Of a stretch of 26,097 nt of DNA, positions 11,700 to 19,060 are shown piece by piece. The first letter of the stretch is position 1. The number at the start of each line of letters is the position of its first letter. Below the pieces are notes generated by a model. It saw nothing but the letters and a program-made list of their open reading frames with translations, was not told where the DNA came from and did not search any database. The stretch comes from a virus, in the IMG/VR virus record IMGVR_UViG_3300009169_000084, positions 1-26,097 of that record. One strand, 5' to 3'. A program made the position numbers and the translations under genes.

Positions 11700-13142
11700 T
11701 TAAGAAGAAAGACGTTCAAAATTCTTAAAACCTACGCGAAGTACTGGGTTTTCATCCGGCAAGATTTCTCTTAACTGTATGGAAGAAGTTTCCTCACCAC
11801 CCTGCTGACGGACTGCCATCTCACCACCCAAAACATAATCAAATTTTCTAAACGAAAATGGTAATGGCTGATGTAGCTCCCAGTCTGATTCCATATTTAG
11901 CGTAATTGAAGTTAAGTAGTATTGCTCTCCCGAAGTTTCATTATAAACTTCCTCGGATTCCCCATTATGTGAAACATTCTTAATTACAAAACCTTCGCGA
12001 TCAAGCCGGGGCTTTAAACCCTCCCATAAAATCGAAAGAGTAAGATCTGTGAGTTCCTCACGTTGAATAGGGTCTTTAGCATAAACATCTAAAGAGATCG
12101 AGAAATCCCATTTGCCACCATAAGCCTGAGCAACATGTTCGCGTGTATTACGAATAATCACCGCTTGTTTATCACCTTCTTTAATACCACGCTCAAAAGC
12201 AAGAACTACACCTTTAATTGCAAGATTGTTACTTCTTTCTGGTATTAATGGATATGGGCCGCGAGAAACTCCAGGGTATTTATAACTTACTGTTAATATG
12301 GTCCCACTTGGCATGCTTGGATTTATTAAAGTTAAAATACCTGTTTGAGCATCAACTGTATATTCCTGATCTTTAATTAACTCAATTCGATCATCTCGCC
12401 AAACATCAACTGTTTGAGCAAATAGAGGGTAATGAGGAAGTTGGAATATAGTTTGAGAACCATCATAATCATCTGTTAAACTTGCATTTTCAATAACATA
12501 AACCGGATCAATTACAAACTGGTTACTACCAGTAATTTCAACAAAATAAATTCCTTGAGGCTCAAGTACGCGATATGCGTAAGTTATATTAACTGTAGTT
12601 CCGATACGAGGTGTTTGTTCTAGAATAATTTGACCAGTCAATGGCATAATACTAAGAGGTAACACTAGAACACCATTTATAGTTACCCTAACAGAAAATG
12701 GCTTTTCAGCATATTCACCTGTGCGAGCATCAATCAATGGAAAATTTGTAGTTTGTAAAGTTCGTATTGTCCCGTCAAACTGACTAGATACATCCTCTGA
12801 GGTTGTTACCAATATGTTTTCAATATCTTCGCGTACCCACTCAATAGAACGTCCTTCATAATTTTGAACCCGAGCCAAATAAACATGACTAACGATTGTA
12901 CCTAAAAAATTATCAGGTGATAGTTTAATCAGATCACCTGAAATATTTTTAACAACAATGCCAAAAGAAGGGCGTTCTTCAAAAGCAAATTTATTCTGAA
13001 TAAATTGTTCAACATCTTTGAAAACTGGATGACCACGAAAAGAAGCTTTAAGTTCATCAATAATTCTAAACTTGACAGTTTTGCTCAAGCGCCCGATATT
13101 TATTTTAGCAATTTCAACTGGTGGTGTTGGTAAAACGGCCAT
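11700..13142 (-). CDS. Probable tail/neck structural protein, 480 residues
   Basis: Residues 1-115 and 300-450 form a domain with alternating strands and helices. The middle has two beta modules (about 122-190 and 228-290) of the type found in the sheath: a hydrophobic start, NFPLIDARTG, then VRVTINGVLV, TGQIILEQTP and a final NITYAYRV or TVSYKYPG. Its place directly before the sheath gene suits a tail terminator or tail completion protein (T4 gp15 position), but similarity to gp15 cannot be shown by eye. No signal peptide or membrane segment. Confidence 0.6.
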   Translation of the reverse strand: MAVLPTPPVEIAKINIGRLSKTVKFRIIDELKASFRGHPVFKDVEQFIQNKFAFEERPSFGIVVKNISGDLIKLSPDNFLGTIVSHVYLARVQNYEGRSIEWVREDIENILVTTSEDVSSQFDGTIRTLQTTNFPLIDARTGEYAEKPFSVRVTINGVLVLPLSIMPLTGQIILEQTPRIGTTVNITYAYRVLEPQGIYFVEITGSNQFVIDPVYVIENASLTDDYDGSQTIFQLPHYPLFAQTVDVWRDDRIELIKDQEYTVDAQTGILTLINPSMPSGTILTVSYKYPGVSRGPYPLIPERSNNLAIKGVVLAFERGIKEGDKQAVIIRNTREHVAQAYGGKWDFSISLDVYAKDPIQREELTDLTLSILWEGLKPRLDREGFVIKNVSHNGESEEVYNETSGEQYYLTSITLNMESDWELHQPLPFSFRKFDYVLGGEMAVRQQGGEETSSIQLREILPDENPVLRVGFKNFERLSS

Positions 13143-13144
13143 AA

Positions 13145-13351
13145 TTAAGATTCCAAACCATATTCTTTATAGAGAGCTTTTATTGCAAAATGATGTTTTC
13201 GGAACTCTGACATATTCTCAAGAGCTTTTACTGGGTTAATATGATTCCGACGATAATAATCTTGCATTACAAGAGATTTTACTTGTGTTCGGCAATTCAT
13301 TGTAACACCGTCAACAAGCCAAGTATGCTGGCTGGATCTAGTTACTTTCAT
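13145..13351 (-). CDS. Unknown small protein, 68 residues
   Basis: Start set at the ATG at 13351 (MKVTRSSQHTWLVDGVTMNC), which overlaps the upstream stop as ATGA, a sign of translational coupling; a GTG three codons earlier is less likely. The N-terminal half looks beta, the C-terminal half helical and basic (NHINPVKALENMSEFRKHHF). Not recognised. It sits between the 480-residue protein and the 129-residue protein in the late operon, so a minor virion part or an assembly helper is plausible. Confidence 0.75.
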   Translation of the reverse strand: MKVTRSSQHTWLVDGVTMNCRTQVKSLVMQDYYRRNHINPVKALENMSEFRKHHFAIKALYKEYGLES

Positions 13352-13737
13352 GCTCCCCACTCCGCCAAAGTATACAAGTCTGTATACTCATAATCTAAAA
13401 TTTGACCTAAAAAGTCATCTAAATTATCACCTCGCCCATATGCCTTCAAAAGAGATCTCAAACCCACTTCATAAAACCTTTGAGCATCACTCAAAGCACC
13501 CTGTAAAAGATTAAGAGTATCTTTTTGAGCATCTATATCTAACTCATCCCATGGTACAATTAAATTCTCTGGGTTTTCTACAGATTCTAATGCGTTTAAG
13601 ATAGCTTTAAATTTATAATCAGTCTTCTCTATAACTTGATTTAAAACTATCTTAATCTCATTACAAAGACGAAAATACTCCTCCTTTGAGACATTGTCAG
13701 CATAGCGTAAAAGAACTCTTTTAGCATACTGGTTCAT
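13348..13737 (-). CDS. Unknown helical protein, 129 residues
   Basis: MNQYAKRVLLRYADNVSKEE begins an almost wholly helical, acidic protein (EIKIVLNQVIEKTDYKFKAI, ALSDAQRFYEVGLRSLLKAY). The basic amphipathic first 15 residues are similar in character to the head-targeting-like leaders elsewhere in the window, though not in sequence. The C-terminus LDYEYTDLYTLAEWGA is acidic and aromatic. The stop overlaps the next start by four bases. Function unknown; the operon position suggests a structural or assembly role. Confidence 0.75.
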   Translation of the reverse strand: MNQYAKRVLLRYADNVSKEEYFRLCNEIKIVLNQVIEKTDYKFKAILNALESVENPENLIVPWDELDIDAQKDTLNLLQGALSDAQRFYEVGLRSLLKAYGRGDNLDDFLGQILDYEYTDLYTLAEWGA

Positions 13738-13802
13738 AGATTAATACCAAAAAGTCTATTTAGTGAAATGTATAAGTTAATTATTTAATGAAAGGGGGAG
13801 AA

Positions 13803-14063
13803 CTACTCTTTTGAGCGCTTAGATTTCTTGCGTGGAGATTGTTCTTCAATTGGTTGGGACTTAATTGAAGAAGCGCTCTTCTTTTGAATAGTTGGGAAGG
13901 ATTTCTTTAAAACAGTAACCCAATTAGTGCGAATAGCACTTCTAAGGGTAGAAGATTTTGCGTATTCAGCCTCTGAAAAGTTACCAATTTCACTTAAACG
14001 AAGAGTTCTTGAAATTTCTGAAAAAGAAAGACTTTTCACATTACATTGAACTTTAACTTGCAT
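13803..14063 (-). CDS. Unknown basic-tailed protein, 86 residues
   Basis: MQVKVQCNVKSLSFSEISRT starts with a probable beta strand, followed by helices (LRLSEIGNFSEAEYAKSSTL) and a strongly basic, Ser-rich tail (PRKKSKRSKE). The tail suggests contact with nucleic acid or with an acidic partner. Eight bases separate it from the 14072-14236 gene. No recognised domain. Confidence 0.72.
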   Translation of the reverse strand: MQVKVQCNVKSLSFSEISRTLRLSEIGNFSEAEYAKSSTLRSAIRTNWVTVLKKSFPTIQKKSASSIKSQPIEEQSPRKKSKRSKE

Positions 14064-14071
14064 TTCTACCT

Positions 14072-14236
14072 CTAGACAGTAACAGCCGTAATCTGATTAT
14101 TCAAAGCATTATAACCCATAGCCTTGAACGGCGTAAAAGTTCCATCAGTTACAAGATGAACATCCATGGTAAGGGTCGCTGGCCCATAGTATGGATAAAG
14201 TATAAAGATTTCTTGTTGAATTGTGTGGGTTTCCAT
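14072..14236 (-). CDS. Unknown small protein, 54 residues
   Basis: ATG at 14236 with GGAG upstream reads METHTIQQEIFILYPYYGPA, then TLTMDVHLVTDGTFTPFKAM and ...QITAVTV, ending in TAG at 14072. Hydrophobic alternation suggests a small beta protein. Gaps of only two and eight bases to the neighbouring genes and a good ribosome site make it a likely real gene of the late operon. Not recognised. Confidence 0.75.
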   Translation of the reverse strand: METHTIQQEIFILYPYYGPATLTMDVHLVTDGTFTPFKAMGYNALNNQITAVTV

Positions 14237-14238
14237 AG

Positions 14239-14790
14239 TTACTCCTTGTTCTCTTGAATGTCAAAATCCGGCATATCAGAAGATTCAAGAAAAGACGAAT
14301 CACCCTGTGGCATTCCCTGAACAATAATAAAGACCGGAACATCACTACCAATCTCAGGCATCTCTTGCTGAATCTGTTCCATAAGAGATTGCAGATCAAA
14401 ATTAGGCATACCATTAAGCTCAGTTTGATTCATAGGAGGCTGCGAATCAAGTGCTGGCATACCACATTCAGGGCAACAATTACAAGCTTTTTTAGCATTT
14501 TCAAGCATACTGGCGACCTTGAGCAAAGCTCCAGCAACTTTAGCCTCTAAATCCTCGCTGACAACTTTTTCACCCTTATAGGCTAAAATAGCATCCCAAA
14601 CATATTTCATCAAACCAAAAAGATTATTCTTTGAATCAATAACAGATCTCATCTTCTTTTTGGATTTATCATTAATGTTAGAATGGTCAATCTTTTCAAC
14701 TAGAAGCTGTTTAGCAGAATCAAGATCAAGTTTCTCAATCTGTTGAGCAACATCTTCTAGAACAGAAACAAAGTCACTGCGATCTGACAT
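14239..14790 (-). CDS. Unknown protein with Cys cluster, 183 residues
   Basis: The N-terminal 110 residues are helical (MSDRSDFVSVLEDVAQQIEK, then DSAKQLLVEKIDHSN). Residues 113-120 (CNCCPECG) hold four Cys, possibly a metal site. The C-terminal third is a low-complexity tail rich in Met, Pro, Gln and Asp, repeating MPxxDxQ-like units (GMPALDSQ, GMPNFDLQ, DMPDFDIQ). Together this looks like a flexible virion or scaffold-type protein, but no family is recognised. It ends two bases before the next start. Confidence 0.72.
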   Translation of the reverse strand: MSDRSDFVSVLEDVAQQIEKLDLDSAKQLLVEKIDHSNINDKSKKKMRSVIDSKNNLFGLMKYVWDAILAYKGEKVVSEDLEAKVAGALLKVASMLENAKKACNCCPECGMPALDSQPPMNQTELNGMPNFDLQSLMEQIQQEMPEIGSDVPVFIIVQGMPQGDSSFLESSDMPDFDIQENKE

Positions 14791-14832
14791 GCTACTTACT
14801 CCAAAAATCTATTAGAATACAAAATTAGTAGT

Positions 14833-16158
14833 TTAATACTCGATGTTCTCAAAAGTAATCGTTCTACCTTTAACCTGCGGCTTATCCTCTTTCTCTGGTT
14901 TATCTGTTATAACTGGACTATCTGTTGTAACACCTGGTGGTTCTCGTGTATTATCAACAATTGGTATTGGTCCATCAATTGTAGCACTTGGATTTACTGG
15001 AACCTTATATCTAATATCTTTCGTATCAATATATTGAGCATTAAAGTGTTGCTGAAAGATAGCACCACTAGCACCTTCAGGTGTTATTGCACCAACTGAA
15101 TATCTCTCACCGTTTGGTCTAACAATAAAATCTCTCTGAGAAAGTAATGGGCTTGGTCCAGTCCAAGTGTTAAATGAATAATTAACATTTAAACCTAATT
15201 CAGTTAAATCAATATTTTTTGGAGCCTCTGGCGGGGCAATAATAACTTCAAAGGGGCCATCATAACCACCAACAAACCCTGTGCCATAACAAATTGGGCA
15301 ATCATTGTAACTGCGCTTATGTGTATCAGACCAATCTGTACAACGCTGCCCCATCCATTTGCGAATAAAAACTTTAACTCTTTCTCCAGCTTGTTGAAGA
15401 ATCCAGCGATTGCGCCGAACAGCTTCTCGCCACATCCAATTTATTCGCTCAACTTGCTGATAGGTTTCTGCTTCAACCTGATCTAAAGGTGTCTCAATTT
15501 CTTCTTGAGTATCTTTACGTTTTCCAACCGTTGTTACTTTATAAAAGATTCGCTGATCTAGATCGAATGGTACCTGATTAATATTATAACGGTAGGTACA
15601 CAGAACTCTTGAAGCTGGATTATTAAAATCTGGTAAAATTGCAGGTATAACTTGTCTTAAAGTATGATTAAAATAACCAGAGCTAATTAAAAAGACCTCA
15701 GCCGTAGAACCAATGATTCTATAGATTGGAGTAACAACTAAGTTCCCATCCCCATTATCTATCTTCACAATAATATCTTTAGAATCGCTAGCATATTGAA
15801 AAGCGTCACTATCTTTAACAATTGGACGGTGAGATGTTTTAAAGATATATTCTTTGCGTTCATTGTCTCCACGACTAATAAAGCTGCCTGTTACATTTTC
15901 GTCGATAATAAGTTCATTTTTTACTCGATCTCTAAAAGTAAGAGTTGTTGATAAGATTGAATTTATTTTTTTAAATGGGCCGAATTCACTGTTATGAGAT
16001 TTATATACATTAACGCCGAGAATATCAAAATCTTGATTATCTGGGTCAACAGCCGGGTTGTCAAAACGGATATCTAGAGCACCTGTTATAAAGGGATGAA
16101 CACAAAAAGCGTTTCGAGGACCTTTTGGAAAAAGATTGTTTGTCTTTGCTTGCCACAC
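14833..16158 (-). CDS. Probable neck/connector structural protein, 441 residues
   Basis: Starts at GTG (16158). Residues 20-90 look like a fibronectin-type beta domain (DFDILGVNVYKSHNSEFGPF). Residues 100-192 contain one beta module like those in the sheath gene, ending CTYRYN. Residues 240-300 carry RCTDWSDTHKRSYNDCPICY followed by GTGFVGGYDG, a Cys-rich segment with a CPxC that I have seen in head-tail connector-type proteins of large phages (from memory). The C-terminus is Pro-rich and probably flexible. It lies between the sigma-like gene and small virion genes. A connector role is inferred from position and modules. Confidence 0.6.
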   Translation of the reverse strand: MWQAKTNNLFPKGPRNAFCVHPFITGALDIRFDNPAVDPDNQDFDILGVNVYKSHNSEFGPFKKINSILSTTLTFRDRVKNELIIDENVTGSFISRGDNERKEYIFKTSHRPIVKDSDAFQYASDSKDIIVKIDNGDGNLVVTPIYRIIGSTAEVFLISSGYFNHTLRQVIPAILPDFNNPASRVLCTYRYNINQVPFDLDQRIFYKVTTVGKRKDTQEEIETPLDQVEAETYQQVERINWMWREAVRRNRWILQQAGERVKVFIRKWMGQRCTDWSDTHKRSYNDCPICYGTGFVGGYDGPFEVIIAPPEAPKNIDLTELGLNVNYSFNTWTGPSPLLSQRDFIVRPNGERYSVGAITPEGASGAIFQQHFNAQYIDTKDIRYKVPVNPSATIDGPIPIVDNTREPPGVTTDSPVITDKPEKEDKPQVKGRTITFENIEY

Positions 16159-16177
16159 TTATTTTACCTATCTGAGA

Positions 16178-16951
16178 TTACTGAAGACTGGAGCGTAAAA
16201 AATATTTCTTGTGAATTGCTTCAGCCGCTTGTGAAAGATCTTCATTACCAATACTTTCGGCAAACTCAACAATTGATTTGCGCATCTCTTCCATAATCTG
16301 TGAAATATAGCCACGAGAAATACCAAGCTCTTCCTGAATTTGCTGTGCAGTTAAACCTGCAAAAAGCATATCAAAAATCTTACCTAATTTCTCTTTCTTA
16401 CTGTGTAAGAAAGCACTAATCTGACCAACGAGACTATGAAAGTCGGATTCATCATTTGCAGTATCGCGAATATCTTCAATTAATTCCGCTGGAACGCCGC
16501 CACCCTCTTCCTCATCTGTCACAAGAGATACTTGTCCAACGTCTTTTGATTTTTCATTCATATAATCAGCAATTCTACTTTTAATATTGCGATAAAGCAT
16601 ATTGGTGAATTTACCCAGTTCTGGCTTATAACGCTCAATCCAGTCAGGAAGCTGTGAGAAAACTTGTGCTTGAACTTCCTCTATGTCTGCCCCGCGTAAG
16701 CCAGATTTATATAAAATACCTGTAACCATGCCAGAAATTGTAAAACCTTCAGGTATTTGGTCTTCAGGTATGCCTTTCTCGCGGGCTAATTCAAGAAACC
16801 AACGATCAATTGCTTTAAGCGTTTCTTCAGATAATCTCTTGAAAAAAGCATAGTATCTAGAACCTTCTCTAACTCTTGAAGAAGTGATCTGTCTATACGC
16901 TTTAACAAGAAGATCTAAAGAGGCCCGTTTAAGTGCTGAAACCTTAAACAT
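16178..16951 (-). CDS. Sigma-70-like RNA polymerase factor, 257 residues
   Basis: Start set at MFKVSALKRASLDLLVKAYR (ATG at 16951) because GGGAG stands just before it; the ATG at 16972 lacks this. Residues 88-134 (ADIEEVQAQVFSQL, YKPELGKFTNMLYRNIKSRI) match the region-2 style of sigma factors, and residues 197-226 (FAGLTAQQIQEELGISRGYI) form a region-4 helix-turn-helix. An acidic linker (DEEEGGG) joins them. The length and two-domain layout fit a group 4-like sigma factor. It sits inside the structural operon, so it probably drives late genes. It overlaps the upstream gene by eight bases. The ATAATTCACTAAT motif is a candidate target. Confidence 0.8.
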   Translation of the reverse strand: MFKVSALKRASLDLLVKAYRQITSSRVREGSRYYAFFKRLSEETLKAIDRWFLELAREKGIPEDQIPEGFTISGMVTGILYKSGLRGADIEEVQAQVFSQLPDWIERYKPELGKFTNMLYRNIKSRIADYMNEKSKDVGQVSLVTDEEEGGGVPAELIEDIRDTANDESDFHSLVGQISAFLHSKKEKLGKIFDMLFAGLTAQQIQEELGISRGYISQIMEEMRKSIVEFAESIGNEDLSQAAEAIHKKYFLRSSLQ

Positions 16952-17225
16952 TTTTGCTCCCTTTCTTTTCATTTAAAGGCGCGCTATTTAAAACGATGCC
17001 TTTAATATAGTTCTCAAACTTACACTGCTGATCGTACCACTCTTTAGGGCGATGATCAACTTTTTCTTCTTCAACTACTGGCTCAACTTTTTGCAAATCT
17101 GGGTTGTAAGCTGGTGTACCTTCAGGCGAAATATCAAAGCAACCTGTTGATAGAAGAGTGCTTTCTAATTTTATACAAGCCGGCTCTTGTGTAGAGAGTT
17201 TAGTTGATTTACGCAGAAGTGCCAT
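16944..17225 (-). CDS. Unknown protein, 93 residues
   Basis: MALLRKSTKLSTQEPACIKL begins behind AGGAGG. The protein is polar, with little secondary structure at the start, an acidic middle (KVEPVVEEEKVDHRPKEWYD) and a short helix (QQCKFENYIKGIVLNSAPL). Not recognised; possibly a small scaffold or adaptor. It is the first gene after the terminator at 17281 and carries the ATAATTCACTAAT motif 26 bases upstream, so the late operon (sigma factor to sheath) probably starts here. The stop overlaps the sigma-like gene. Confidence 0.75.
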   Translation of the reverse strand: MALLRKSTKLSTQEPACIKLESTLLSTGCFDISPEGTPAYNPDLQKVEPVVEEEKVDHRPKEWYDQQCKFENYIKGIVLNSAPLNEKKGSKNV

Positions 17226-17251
17226 ATAATACCTCCTGAATTTTATGTTTA

Positions 17252-17264
17252 ATTAGTGAATTAT
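17252..17264 (-). promoter_or_regulatory. ATAATTCACTAAT motif before the late operon
   Basis: An exact copy, 26 bases upstream of the first gene of the structural operon and directly after a terminator. This placement is what a promoter would show. Confidence 0.6.
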
Positions 17265-17279
17265 AACTTGTAAACAAAA

Positions 17280-17310
17280 AGCAAGACCAGTTTTGAGGCT
17301 GGTCTTGCTT
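17280..17310 (-). terminator. Terminator, arms AGCAAGACCAG / CTGGTCTTGCT
   Basis: The same 30 bases as at 842-871. Here the minus-strand hairpin is followed by TTTTTGTTT, a proper intrinsic terminator. It closes the leader gene 17332-17868. Confidence 0.8.
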
Positions 17311-17331
17311 TGAATAAGTAATTATAAAAGA

Positions 17332-17868
17332 TTATTCAGATTCTTCCTCGGATTCCCCAAGATCTGTAAGAAACTCATCATAAATTTCATCAACGCCAAT
17401 ACCCTCTTTAATCCGAGATTCTAAACCATGAGCTAAAAGGGCTGCATGACATGCGTGCATATCTTCACCAGTATCAGCTATACCATAAACAATATTATAG
17501 TCTAATTTAGCTCCAAGTTTTGAAAGAACTTCTACGGCTTTGAGGGCAGCAGCAACTTCCGCCTTCGAGATAGATGCAGCCTTCTTCTCGAATCTACCAA
17601 GGACTGCAGACTTCTTCTCGCTTAAAAATTTTAAGAAACCCGCTTCATCCTCTGAAAGAACTTCTGCCAAGAGATCGCGACTTTCATCTCCTGGACGAAG
17701 CTGTGGATCTAATTTAAAGTACACATCTCCAACCGCTACATACCAAATCCCATCCTGGAGTACTGCTTTTCCTCTAACCTTCTCCCCAACCAGAGAATCA
17801 TTTGCAGACTTCTTCTCGAATCTACCAAGGACAGCAGCGATCTTCTTCAACTCTCTGGCTGGGTTCAT
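17332..17868 (-). CDS. Leader-family protein, 178 residues, internal repeat
   Basis: MNPARELKKIAAVLGRFEKK opens with the shared leader. The segment AVLGRFEKKSA right after it recurs at about residues 88-97 as SAVLGRFEKKAAS, coded by a 29-base direct repeat (17581-17609 and 17809-17837, one mismatch). The part between looks beta (KAVLQDGIWYVAVGDVYFKL). The part after is helical (ISKAEVAAALKAVEVLSKLG, GEDMHACHAALLAHGLESRI) and ends in an acidic tail. It may be two cargo modules fused through a leader-proximal repeat. It forms a full cassette with an upstream ATAATTCACTAAT motif and a downstream terminator. Function of the bodies is unknown. Confidence 0.82.
   Translation of the reverse strand: MNPARELKKIAAVLGRFEKKSANDSLVGEKVRGKAVLQDGIWYVAVGDVYFKLDPQLRPGDESRDLLAEVLSEDEAGFLKFLSEKKSAVLGRFEKKAASISKAEVAAALKAVEVLSKLGAKLDYNIVYGIADTGEDMHACHAALLAHGLESRIKEGIGVDEIYDEFLTDLGESEEESE
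17581..17609. repeat. 29-base direct repeat within the leader gene, copy A
   Basis: 28 of 29 bases match 17809-17837. The offset of 228 bases is a multiple of three, so the frame is kept. It codes for VLGRFEKK and neighbours. Confidence 0.85.
17809..17837. repeat. 29-base direct repeat within the leader gene, copy B
   Basis: Partner of 17581-17609. It lies just after the shared leader codons. Confidence 0.85.
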
Positions 17869-17913
17869 CTATTCTGACCTCTCAAAAAATCGAGTAACAT
17901 TTTTAGATAAAGT

Positions 17914-17926
17914 ATTAGTGAATTAT
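17914..17926 (-). promoter_or_regulatory. ATAATTCACTAAT motif
   Basis: An exact copy, 45 bases before the leader gene start at 17868. The surrounding 60 bases closely match 1963-2025. It directly follows the terminator at 17946-17977. Confidence 0.6.
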
Positions 17927-17945
17927 AAAAAAAATGTGAAAGATT

Positions 17946-17977
17946 AAAAAAGAGTCTGATTATTCAGACTCTTTTTT
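17946..17977 (-). terminator. Terminator, 14-bp stem AAAAAAGAGTCTGA
   Basis: A perfect stem with a 4-base loop TTAT. The arms start with A6 and end with T6, so it can act in both directions. It follows the holin-like gene. Confidence 0.88.
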
Positions 17978-17995
17978 AATAAGTTCAAAATCTCT

Positions 17996-18337
17996 TTAGT
18001 ACTTCACTGGATCACTCTTCTGGTTCAGATTTATTTTCTTTAAGAAATCATCTAACTTAACCTTATCGGCAACACCGGCAACAACATCAGTTGTAATCTC
18101 TTTAGCGATTTCTGGATGTTTTGTTTTCTGGTTCTCAATTGCTTTTGTAGTTGCACCAGCAATACCAGAAACGTCCTTGAGGTCTTCTTGTAACTGGTCA
18201 GCTGTCTGTTTGTTAATCCAACCATGGCGGACAGCAATAGCTAAAGCAAAACCCAAAACAGGCAGCAAAATACCGGTAACAATAAAACTAATAATCTGGA
18301 CAGTTTCCATAGTTGTACTTGCTTCAAGTAGAATCAT
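17996..18337 (-). CDS. Holin-like membrane protein, 113 residues
   Basis: One hydrophobic segment at about residues 13-34 (VQIISFIVTGILLPVLGFAL) is followed by a polar, helical cytoplasmic part (INKQTADQLQEDLKDVSGIA, and so on). This single-span layout, a short N-terminus and a helical tail, is that of LLH-type phage holins, which release the lytic enzyme through the inner membrane. No charged C-terminal cluster stands out. It is followed downstream by a terminator and preceded by a small basic protein and a lipoprotein, so a lysis group is plausible; no endolysin is in view. A different single-span membrane protein cannot be excluded. Confidence 0.6.
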   Translation of the reverse strand: MILLEASTTMETVQIISFIVTGILLPVLGFALAIAVRHGWINKQTADQLQEDLKDVSGIAGATTKAIENQKTKHPEIAKEITTDVVAGVADKVKLDDFLKKINLNQKSDPVKY

Positions 18338-18349
18338 TGTCAGTCTCCT

Positions 18350-18592
18350 TTAAACAAAAAGAGCAACAGCTTTTAAAATCTGCAAAACAGTATAAGCACC
18401 ATCTTTAATGGCCTCAACTGTTTTGATCTGATCTCTTCGGTCTTTTAGAGCCTCAGCAGCTTTTTTAAATATCTCAGCTGCTGCTTCATCTGTCAAAGCC
18501 GAACGCTCAACATTTGGGTCAATCTTATACTTCTTAAGATAGTCACCCGCAGTTAATTTCTGTGGAACTTTCTTAGGGGACTTCTTAGCCAT
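18350..18592 (-). CDS. Small protein with hydrophobic C-terminus, 80 residues
   Basis: MAKKSPKKVPQKLTAGDYLK is strongly basic. The middle is helical (DEAAAEIFKKAAEALKDRRD) and the last 20 residues are hydrophobic (DGAYTVLQILKAVALFV), which could touch a membrane. Twelve bases from the holin-like gene, so it could modulate lysis, but nothing in it is diagnostic. Confidence 0.72.
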   Translation of the reverse strand: MAKKSPKKVPQKLTAGDYLKKYKIDPNVERSALTDEAAAEIFKKAAEALKDRRDQIKTVEAIKDGAYTVLQILKAVALFV

Positions 18593-18600
18593 TGATCACC

Positions 18601-19005
18601 TCATTTAAATTGAGAAATCAGTTTCTGAATTTCAGGTATTGCTTCATTTGTAGCTTTTAAGATTTCCGTAAAGTTATCAACTTCAAGAGTGCTTGAATGC
18701 GCATCTTGATGTGCAAGTTTAATAAAAGTTGTTAAATATAGAGATTGCTTGCGTGTCTCAACTACTTGATCTTTAATAACTGCTAAAACCTTCTCACGCT
18801 CGCTTTCTTCCATCTGCCCAGAAGCAACTAATTCTGCCGTGTGTTCAGAAATTTGATTATAAAAATTTAAGCAGATTGTTTCTATATTTTTATCTGCTTT
18901 AGGGGCCAATTCAAAAGCCTGATCTGTAGCAACAACATAAGCCTCTGGATGCTGACAACCAATTACACAAACAAGAAGAATTGAAACAAAAGATAAGAAT
19001 CTCAT
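18601..19005 (-). CDS. Lipoprotein, 134 residues
   Basis: A typical lipoprotein signal: MRFLSFVSILLVCVIGC, with Cys17 as the predicted lipidation site after VIG. The mature part is helical and charged (ETICLNFYNQISEHTAELVA, and EILKATNEAIPEIQKLISQF), with no transmembrane segment. Outer-membrane-lipoprotein spanins are one family with this layout, but they usually are Pro-rich and shorter, so the label is open. It heads the operon that includes the holin-like gene and carries the ATAATTCACTAAT motif 38 bases upstream. The existence of a lipoprotein suggests a Gram-negative host, weakly. Confidence 0.7.
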   Translation of the reverse strand: MRFLSFVSILLVCVIGCQHPEAYVVATDQAFELAPKADKNIETICLNFYNQISEHTAELVASGQMEESEREKVLAVIKDQVVETRKQSLYLTTFIKLAHQDAHSSTLEVDNFTEILKATNEAIPEIQKLISQFK

Positions 19006-19043
19006 TGCATCTTCTCCTAATCTAAATCACTTGTTAAATAATT

Positions 19044-19056
19044 ATTAGTGAATTAT
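19044..19056 (-). promoter_or_regulatory. ATAATTCACTAAT motif before the lysis group
   Basis: An exact copy, 38 bases upstream of the lipoprotein start. Confidence 0.6.
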
Positions 19057-19060
19057 GAAG

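Noticed and set aside
14145-14414. Minus-strand ORF of 89 codons
   Set aside because: It overlaps the genes 14072-14236 and 14239-14790 in another frame; those have ribosome sites and good spacing.
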